A DNA stretch of 64,000 nt. Origin: Lentibacillus cibarius. Lineage in GTDB: Bacteria; Bacillota; Bacilli; Bacillales; Amphibacillaceae. Below are positions 51,104-57,817 of the stretch, in pieces; the first letter of the stretch is position 1, and each line of letters starts with the position of its first letter. The notes beneath the pieces are model-generated. The model did not search any database. It was given only the letters and a program-made list of their open reading frames with translations, and had not been told where the DNA came from. The stretch lies in the NCBI RefSeq assembly GCF_005887555.1, contig NZ_VCIA01000001.1, positions 186,001-250,000 of the forward strand, given 5' to 3'. A program made the position numbers and the translations under genes.

Positions 51104-52645
51104 TCAATACTTTTCGGAGCTTTGTAATGTTCCTCTTGATGTTCCATAAACCAGCCCAACCTTATATTCATTTTTCTCTGACATCACAACATTTGCATCT
51201 TTTAAAGCAAGATCGGCAGCACCAATACTAAATTGTGATAATCGGTTCATTCGGCGCTGGTACAGCGATTTATCGTATTCTTTCAAGGAAAAAGTACATT
51301 CATCAACGGGATCCATAGAACTGATAATACGTTCTAATGCCCCTCCTTGAATCTTTTCCTTTCCATGGACCATTCCTAATCCGGTAATGACAACCCGCTC
51401 TTCCTCATGACTTTTTGTAGAAGTCCTAGACTGACTTTCTTTCCAGTTTCGCGACACAACAGAGACATTATGGCCACCGAAAGCGGAATTATTGCATAGG
51501 AAATAAGCTGGCGAAGCCTTTTTCATCTCGTTCGTGATTAAATTATCATGGTCGCAACCCTCTCTAGGAGTTTCAAAGTTCACAGTTGCGGGTAATAACC
51601 CTTCCTGCATAGCAAGTAATGTAGTTACATACTCAATGACCGCTGCAGCCCCTAAATTATGGCCAAAATATGCCTTACTGGAGCTAAAATAAATAGTTGA
51701 AAACAAGTCTTCACCAAACAGTTTTTTCAACCCATTTAGTTCAGCCACATCATTTGCTTTTGTTCCAGTACCGTGCGTATTAACATAGCCAATTTGCTTT
51801 TTGTCTACATTCGCATGTTTTAGAGCTGAACTAGCAGCAAAGCGGATTCCTTCCCCTTCTGGATCTGGGGCTGTTTCGTGATACGAATCATTACTTAATC
51901 CATAACCACATATCTCTGCATAAATAAATGCATTCCGTTCTAGGGCTTTACTTAGCGGCTCAAGAACCAAAAAAGCAGATCCTTCCCCAAGGCTTAATCC
52001 GAATGCATTGTTATAGGGAGAACATGGCTTGTCATTCAACGATTGCAACACATTGAATCCTGCATATACAGTCGATGACATTGAATCTGCCCCACCAGCC
52101 AACATCGCATCCGCATACCCCTGTGTGATCATGTCATGGGCAAAGCCAATTGCATTACCACTTGCAGCACAAGCGGTATTGAGTGTATTTACCGGACCAT
52201 TCAAATTGAAATATGTTGCGACATCATCACCTTGCTGATAAAAGGGATAACGCGCGGTATATTCATTATCTAAATGATGAACATCACCTTGCTGTTCAAT
52301 AGAGTTGATACCGCCATTACAAGTTCCAAATGCAACGCCAATTTTTTGCCGTTTATTTTCTTTCAGGTTTAAGTAACTATCCGTTATCGCTTCTTTAGCA
52401 GAGATAATTGCATATTGCGCACAACGATCATACTGTTTTTGTTCCGTCTGGGAAAAATACTGATTCGGGTCGTAGTTTTTTAGTTCTCCTCCCATTTCAC
52501 TCATAAATTCATCTGTCTCGAATCGAGTGATTTCTCCGATCCCTGTAAGACCTTTTTTCATATGGTTGAGAACTTCTTTTTTATGGTTTCCTATTGAACT
52601 TAAAATCCCGATTCCCGTGACTACACATCTTTCTTTTCTTTCCAA
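51104..52645 (-). CDS. beta-ketoacyl-ACP synthase II-type KS with the start of a fused CLF-like domain
   Basis: 513-residue product. Residues 1-405 form a complete KS: active Cys in NTACAASGNAIGFA near residue 158, His in NTHGTGTKAND near 290, and His in KAYFGHNLGAAAVIE near 325, so the Cys-His-His triad is intact. After a linker a second KS-fold domain starts EERVVITGLGMVHG near 418 and is interrupted at TSRGTLQSSEKY by TGA; the same frame continues as the gene at 50312. The intact protein would be a KS-CLF fusion of about 777 residues. TTG start at 52645 follows AAGGAGTGGG and overlaps the end of the hydrolase gene upstream by 25 nt. Confidence 0.88.
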   Translation of the reverse strand: MERKERCVVTGIGILSSIGNHKKEVLNHMKKGLTGIGEITRFETDEFMSEMGGELKNYDPNQYFSQTEQKQYDRCAQYAIISAKEAITDSYLNLKENKRQKIGVAFGTCNGGINSIEQQGDVHHLDNEYTARYPFYQQGDDVATYFNLNGPVNTLNTACAASGNAIGFAHDMITQGYADAMLAGGADSMSSTVYAGFNVLQSLNDKPCSPYNNAFGLSLGEGSAFLVLEPLSKALERNAFIYAEICGYGLSNDSYHETAPDPEGEGIRFAASSALKHANVDKKQIGYVNTHGTGTKANDVAELNGLKKLFGEDLFSTIYFSSSKAYFGHNLGAAAVIEYVTTLLAMQEGLLPATVNFETPREGCDHDNLITNEMKKASPAYFLCNNSAFGGHNVSVVSRNWKESQSRTSTKSHEEERVVITGLGMVHGKEKIQGGALERIISSMDPVDECTFSLKEYDKSLYQRRMNRLSQFSIGAADLALKDANVVMSEKNEYKVGLVYGTSRGTLQSSEKY

Positions 52646-53754
52646 TTAACCCACTCCTTGTTTAAAGTTCGAACCTTCCTTTTTACTATCTCAACTGTTA
52701 ATAACCATCTTAAAGTCCATTTAAAAAATAACATCTTGCTTTTTTGTTGACGCATCACACTTAACGGAATATACTTCTGAATTTCTCCCATATGGTGTGG
52801 GGATCCATGTACATCATCAAACTCGATGAGTTCCAACTGTGACACATTACGTTTTAAATATTGCTTCTCAGAGCTGGGAATAATTTCATCACGTTCACTG
52901 AATATGTAATGCAACGGGATTTTTAATCTTTTAATTTCCTTATTATCGATGGCAAAGGAACGAATCGTATGAAACAAACAATCCGTATTGACCTGGCATA
53001 AATGAGCTAGTGTATTTTTCGTTGTATCAGGAACATTTTCAAACCAACGATCATTGGTATAAAAATGATTAACGGGAGCTCCGACGGTCGTAATTCCCCT
53101 GATACGGTCGTCTTGTAGAGAATATTTAATGCCGAGGTGTCCCCCAAAACTCATCCCAACAAAATAAGTTTGATCAACATCCGCACAATCAGCGAATGCA
53201 TTTAATATGGCACCAATCATATGTTGGGATTGTTCATCATACGTTAGAGGATTCTCTCCCACCCCCGGGCACTCTGCAACAACAACAAAGAAGCCAAGTC
53301 TTGGACATTCGAGTAAAAATTTGTACCATTGCTCTTTAATGGAGACAATCCCTCCGATGACAATTAACAATGGACGTTTCTTACGGTCAAATCCAGATGC
53401 ATATACTGGAATTTTTTCTTCTCCAAAACGGATATTCCGTTTTTCAATTACCTGGTTTTGTTCCATTATCCATTGTTCAAACACATTCACACATTTTCGA
53501 TAAGCTTTTTTACGTTCTTTAGAGTTTACATAAGGAAATCTTGCAAAGTTGTAACACTGTATCGCATGAAGTTTTTTGTTGTCACGTAAGTACTGGTCGC
53601 CTAAAGCCGTCCATTCATAGACCCAAGAACCAGGAACATCTCCCTCTTCGCTTTCCATTCGGTTCATGACAGATTGTATTCTTTTCGCATTAAAGTTTTG
53701 GGATTGGACATGAAGGCCGACTAAGTCTTTCAATTCATTTAAATAATCGCTCAT
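52621..53754 (-). CDS. alpha/beta hydrolase (candidate tetronate eliminase, Agg5/AbyA5-like)
   Basis: About 377 residues. An N-terminal helical part (1-120) is followed by an alpha/beta hydrolase fold: nucleophile elbow VGMSFGGHLG near residue 201, Asp in FSERDEIIP near 289, and His in DDVHGSPHH near 317, a complete Ser-Asp-His triad. In tetronate pathways a hydrolase-fold protein (AbyA5 or Agg5 type) removes acetate from the acetylated intermediate; this is the only hydrolase-fold protein of matching size in the cluster. The role is inference. GGGGGG 7 nt before the ATG at 53754 decides the start; TE and hydrolase are in one operon. Confidence 0.75.
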   Translation of the reverse strand: MSDYLNELKDLVGLHVQSQNFNAKRIQSVMNRMESEEGDVPGSWVYEWTALGDQYLRDNKKLHAIQCYNFARFPYVNSKERKKAYRKCVNVFEQWIMEQNQVIEKRNIRFGEEKIPVYASGFDRKKRPLLIVIGGIVSIKEQWYKFLLECPRLGFFVVVAECPGVGENPLTYDEQSQHMIGAILNAFADCADVDQTYFVGMSFGGHLGIKYSLQDDRIRGITTVGAPVNHFYTNDRWFENVPDTTKNTLAHLCQVNTDCLFHTIRSFAIDNKEIKRLKIPLHYIFSERDEIIPSSEKQYLKRNVSQLELIEFDDVHGSPHHMGEIQKYIPLSVMRQQKSKMLFFKWTLRWLLTVEIVKRKVRTLNKEWVNWKEKKDV

Positions 53755-53777
53755 TGTAAGACCCCCCTTTCCACTGA

Positions 53778-54514
53778 TCACACCATGGGCCCATAACTTG
53801 AATCAATCGAAGCTTTTGGCTCCAGCATCTGATTAATAATTTCTACGATTGTATTCACATGCTGTTTAATGAAAAAATGTCCTCCACTAAAAGTATGGAT
53901 CGTACATGTTTTAGAGGTGATCGATCGCCATTTTTCCAAGTTATTTGTAACAAGTTCATCCTGATCCCCATGAAAAATGGAAATATCAGTATCTAACTTT
54001 GCATTATATTTGCTGTAGTCGAAGTTTTCCGACATCAAAAGGTCTGAACGCAACACAGGCAAAAACAGATTTAATAGCTCGCGACGTTGTAGAAGTTCCT
54101 TCGGTATCCCGCCCAATTTGAATAATTTTTCATCTGTCCATTTACTGTTAATCTTCTTATCATTTTTTTTGGTTGCAGTTAATGGAGCATTTACTCCTGA
54201 AAAATAAATATGAACCGGACTCTTCATACCCATACATTGCATACGATGTGATAATTCGTAAGCCATCATGCCTCCCATACTATGACCAAAAAAGGCATAC
54301 GGGGTATAATTGTCTAAGTTTTCTGTTATAATTCCGTATAAATCATCCACCGCTTCTTCAAATGTTTGGTAAAGAGGCTCGTTTGCCCTACTCCCTCTGC
54401 CAGCAAGTTCTATTGGATACAATTCAACGAAATCTTTGATTTTTTTTTCCACGGTGTAAATACCCTGGCGGCCCCTCCGGCGTAAGGGAAACAAAAAAGC
54501 TTAATTTTTTTCAT
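53778..54514 (-). pseudogene. type II thioesterase (external TE), apparent one-base frameshift near the start
   Basis: Editing thioesterase, about 245 residues. The true start is the ATG at 54514 after GGGGGGGAG, reading MKKIKLFCFPYAGGAARVFT, then PWKKK. The frame then breaks in a run of nine A (54440-54448 on plus as T); one extra A gives KIKDFVELYPIELAGRGSRA and the complete family pattern, with GHSMGGMMAYEL (Ser near 83), FHGDQDELV (Asp) and FSGGHFFIK (His). Translating from an internal start at 54494 in the other frame yields a nonsense N-terminus. Such TEs clear stalled chains from carrier proteins. Confidence 0.8.
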
Positions 54515-54574
54515 TATCTCCCCCCCTAACCGTTACAAATTAAAAGTTCCTTTTGGATAGTGAAAGAATTAGGT

Positions 54575-55240
54575 TTATATATGCAATTGTTCTCTTAACC
54601 AATCATATTGTTTGTGTGGGTAAGTCACCTCATTTCCATGACAAACACACAATCTCTCGGGTTTTAGATTTTTAATGATTTCCCCGCTTTTTATCGCCTG
54701 AGTCATATCAGCTGTAAATATTGACATTGGTTTTTGAATACGGTGTTTTTTACTTGTGAATAGATCGCCGCCTAGTAAAACGTCATCTTTTTGATGGTAA
54801 TAAACGACATGTCCTGGTGAGTGTCCTGGTGTGTGGTAGGGTAGAAGATCTCCAACCTGTTTTAATTGATCTCCATTTTGTTCTAATGGTTTTACAACAG
54901 AAGGTTGTATTAAAGTTTGTGCTTTTTTTCTACGGGGATATGGTAACTTACCTTCCATATACGGTATTTCTTCCGAATGTACATAAATAGGAATATTTCG
55001 TTTGGATCTTATCCTTTTGATTGAACCAACATGATCAGCATGACCATGTGTTAATAGAATACGTGATAATGGCCCAATATCTAACTTATGAATCGTCTTT
55101 AAAATGCCATTGGCCATGTTTGGCATGCCGGCGTCAACCAGAGTCACGCCATCTCTATCCTTGACTAACCAAACATGTATAGGGATAATCATCCAAATTT
55201 TGATGCTCCAAATATGGCCTGAAATTTTTCTAACTTTCAT
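54575..55240 (-). CDS. metallo-beta-lactamase-fold hydrolase
   Basis: About 221 residues. MBL motif THGHADHVGSI near residue 66 (HxHxDH), VYHTPGHSPGHVVYY-type second site (PGHSPGH), GGDLFTSK with metal Asp, and CHGNE near the end. GGAGGTGA before the ATG at 55240 fixes the start. It overlaps the 3' end of the tetR gene (about 10 nt) and precedes the thioesterase in the operon. MBL-fold proteins in polyketide clusters may act as hydrolases, thioesterases or cyclases; here the role is not predictable. Confidence 0.85.
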   Translation of the reverse strand: MKVRKISGHIWSIKIWMIIPIHVWLVKDRDGVTLVDAGMPNMANGILKTIHKLDIGPLSRILLTHGHADHVGSIKRIRSKRNIPIYVHSEEIPYMEGKLPYPRRKKAQTLIQPSVVKPLEQNGDQLKQVGDLLPYHTPGHSPGHVVYYHQKDDVLLGGDLFTSKKHRIQKPMSIFTADMTQAIKSGEIIKNLKPERLCVCHGNEVTYPHKQYDWLREQLHI

Positions 55241-55856
55241 CTTGGTCACCTCCTACGTCCATTCCTGCAATAAGAAATGCAACTGATTTTTCTAAAATCG
55301 GCATAACTCTTTGGTATAACTGATCAATCGACTCCTCTTTATAAATATAGGTCATGATCAGCCCATGCAGATTAAAGAAAAATATTCTCGAACAAAGCAG
55401 TTTTTCATTTTCATCTGTAATCTGAAGGCAGTTTTTCACTGCAGTCTCTAAGTGTTTAAAAAGTAAATTTCTCGCAACATTCATTTCAAGATTCGGATTG
55501 ACATCAACACGTTCTGCACCAATAGTAATCAATATAGAATACATACTTCGGTTATTTAATGCAAAATCTACGAAATCTTTACAAACGCCTTTTAATTTTT
55601 GTAACGGTTTTAAATATGGATCCTGCAGGGTTTCTTCCATTTTCTTGCTTAATCTCAAAAGTGGTGGCAAAGTCAATTCTTGTAATAAATGCTCCTTATC
55701 TTTGAAATAAACATAAATGGTTGAGTGGGAGTATCCTGCCTTTTGAGCAATATCCCTAATCTTAACAGACTCATAACCTTTGACAGAAAAGAGTTCTTCA
55801 GCCGCCCTCAGAATTACTTTTTTTGTGTTTTTTGCTTGTTGTTCTTTTTTATTCAT
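55230..55856 (-). CDS. TetR-family regulator of the cluster
   Basis: 208-residue repressor-type protein. N-terminal HTH: VILRAAEELFSVKGYESVKI and KAGYSHSTIYVYFKDKEHLLQ, typical TetR. The C-terminal ligand-binding part is less conserved. The gene is first in the operon, co-directional with the MBL gene (overlap about 10 nt). A long dyad lies upstream (55874-55919), so autoregulation of the whole operon is likely. Ligand unknown; possibly a pathway intermediate or fatty acyl group. Confidence 0.9.
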   Translation of the reverse strand: MNKKEQQAKNTKKVILRAAEELFSVKGYESVKIRDIAQKAGYSHSTIYVYFKDKEHLLQELTLPPLLRLSKKMEETLQDPYLKPLQKLKGVCKDFVDFALNNRSMYSILITIGAERVDVNPNLEMNVARNLLFKHLETAVKNCLQITDENEKLLCSRIFFFNLHGLIMTYIYKEESIDQLYQRVMPILEKSVAFLIAGMDVGGDQDES

Positions 55857-55873
55857 TTTGTCATTTCCTTATA

Positions 55874-55919
55874 TTAACCATTGGTCATCAATTCATGTCT
55901 TATGATAACCAATGGTTAA
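55874..55919. promoter_or_regulatory. candidate TetR operator
   Basis: TTAACCATTGGTCATC and GATAACCAATGGTTAA are inverted 16-nt arms (one mismatch) separated by 14 nt, 17 bp upstream of the tetR start. Each arm contains a nearly palindromic ACCATTGGT core, as expected for a dimer site, so two TetR dimers could bind. Confidence 0.7.
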
Positions 55920-56329
55920 TGGTTTGTCAACCTCTCGTTCGACAAACTTTTACTTTATAGCGATTTTTTCCCCAATCCTCGAAAAGATACATTCCAAAAC
56001 ATTAAGAACTAAATTATACTCTGTCAAAGTAATGGCAGTTGCCCTAACGATTAAGTTAGGGCTTTTGTGTTTATGGTTGTTCCCACTTTGGACAGAAGGT
56101 ATTCTTTTATACTTAGAAGTATATAAAAGTAGCAGTGATAAAACTTAAGTTGAAGTGTTAATGATGTATTGTTTAGATTAAAGAAGGGGAAACATCAACC
56201 CAGGCTAACTGGTAATCATCTTGGCAGATCAGTTATGTCTTATTCTTGAATAAGATGGAATTTGCCTCGATGATATAAACGGAATTGAAGTGACAAACGT
56301 ATATTCATATAGCAGATATGGGGGCTACT
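55920..56329. other. intergenic with a plus-strand terminator
   Basis: No gene called. GCCCTAAC, loop GATTAA, GTTAGGGC followed by TTTTG at 56041-56067 is a plus-strand Rho-independent terminator with no obvious gene before it; this hairpin form often marks the end of decayed insertion elements. The rest is AT-rich. Confidence 0.45.
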
Positions 56330-56737
56330 ATGGAAGGAGACAATACATCAACATTATATTTCTATCCATCAAAGGTCAAAAATTTCTTTTTGTTTGTGAT
56401 GGGATTGGCTTTTATAGCGTTCGGCGCTTTGGTATGCGGCGCCGCTTTCTACGAGGGGGATTATGGTGTTAGTGTGGTTGGCGCATTATTAGCATTGTTT
56501 TTTGGCATCATGGTCTTTGCTATCGGTAAAGGAATACTAAGTTCTAGACCTTATCTTATTTTAACGAAAGAAGCATTAATAATTAACGCTGTAGCTAAAA
56601 ACAATGCATTTTCCATTGAATGGGATGACATCATAGGGTATAACATTCGAGATGTGAATTTTAGTAAATTTATAGGAATCATACTGTATGATGAGGAAAA
56701 ATATCGTGCTCGTAGTCATTCACGTGAAGAAAATAAT
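56330..56737 (+). pseudogene. STM3941-like membrane protein, truncated by an intron fragment
   Basis: About 136 residues of a membrane protein with the pattern of the STM3941/PH-domain-like family: STLYFYPSKVKNFFLFVMGL, two helices (about 17-60), RPYLILTKEALIIN and IEWDDIIGYNIRDVNFSKFI. The open frame continues to 56833, but from about 56738 the sequence matches the group II intron segment at 59829-59880, so the last about 32 codons are foreign. ATG at 56330 follows GGGGG. Truncated and probably non-functional. Confidence 0.65.
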
Positions 56738-57372
56738 CGTTCTAATTCGCTAGACTTGGGGCTGTTCCTCCACTCCCATTACAGGAGATTCGTCAGTCGT
56801 ACCCCTACCTTCGCAAGGACAAATGTATTTTAGCTTTCGCCTTATTACAAACGTTTCAGATGACAGTCCTTATTTCAACGTTCCTTACTTCCCAAGTACC
56901 TTACAACGTAGCTATCCATTCCAGACGTAGGTGCTTTCCTTTAAGCCTGCGAGCTTGATACCGCCATTGTCCGGTATAGCGTATTTCAGAGGGCGCAGTT
57001 TTACTTTACACCACTCGCCCCAACGTTAGTTGGGACATAGCTTTACACTATGTTGAATCTTTAGACCCTTACATTCGGAAGTTTGTCAGTTCGCTTCTAA
57101 TGGAACATTCTCACCATATCTAGTTTTTCAGCCATCCGGCATATCAGTTAACATACCTTTTCCAATAGGAATGGCTTTAGCCTTCCTTCTGCCGACTCTA
57201 CCTGTGCTTCGTACCCCATGAACTGTCATTCATGACGCACGCAGGAATATTGATGGGATAGTTTCAGAAAACTTGGTTCCATCATTCCTATCCTCCGTTG
57301 CAAAGTTAGAATCTATCAGAATGAATTCCCTGCATTTCACGCTGTGAAGCGCTTATAGCAGAACTTGTCGCG
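56738..57372 (-). mobile_element. truncated group II intron, 5' part without ORF
   Basis: About 635 nt closely related to the 5' region of the intron at 57818-60455 (compare TCGCTAGACTTGGGGCTGTT here with 59829; the 5' boundary is CGACAAGTTCTGC). The reverse transcriptase and the 3' domains are missing. Its 5' side abuts a hairpin-repeat copy (57372-57408), its 3' side is fused to the STM3941-like gene. Confidence 0.75.
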
Positions 57373-57378
57373 CGCGCC

Positions 57379-57735
57379 CTATTCTTGAATAAGGGAATAT
57401 CGGATGTACTTTTCTAAGAAATGAATCGGAACTAACATTAGAAGTGATATACAGATTGATATAACTAAAGGTGCATACAAGCTTTTGATCATTAAAATCA
57501 TAAACAATGCAGTTGGTATAACAATCATATAGTTTCCCAATGATTCCTCTGATTCCCTATGTTTAAAAATAAGACTTACCCATACAATCTGAAACAACGC
57601 AAGGATAGACCCATAAAAAATATATTCCGGTTCCCAAAGACTCAATCCCCATAACGTTATAGCCAAGCCAATGGTTAAAAATATATACGCTAATAAAGAC
57701 CATTTTTTAGCATTCATTTTACGTGATTTTTCCAT
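57379..57735 (-). CDS. small four-helix membrane protein
   Basis: 118 residues with four predicted helices (about 12-30, 35-54, 68-84 and 88-106) and a basic N-terminus. No family recognised. GGAGGT before the ATG at 57735 decides the start; the frame is open further upstream to 57906, but that part is group II intron sequence read as protein. It lies between the truncated intron and the complete intron. Confidence 0.6.
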   Translation of the reverse strand: MEKSRKMNAKKWSLLAYIFLTIGLAITLWGLSLWEPEYIFYGSILALFQIVWVSLIFKHRESEESLGNYMIVIPTALFMILMIKSLYAPLVISICISLLMLVPIHFLEKYIRYSLIQE

Positions 57736-57817
57736 TTTCGTACCTCCAATGTTTAAGAGAAAGATGTTCCATATTCTGGTCCTATTATGGCACAACGTTG
57801 TACGACAATTGTCAGCA

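Noticed and set aside
51104-51106. Selenocysteine insertion at the TGA in the KS-CLF gene
   Set aside because: No selenocysteine role is expected in a ketosynthase linker, and no SECIS-like hairpin is evident directly after the codon; nonsense mutation or sequencing error is simpler.
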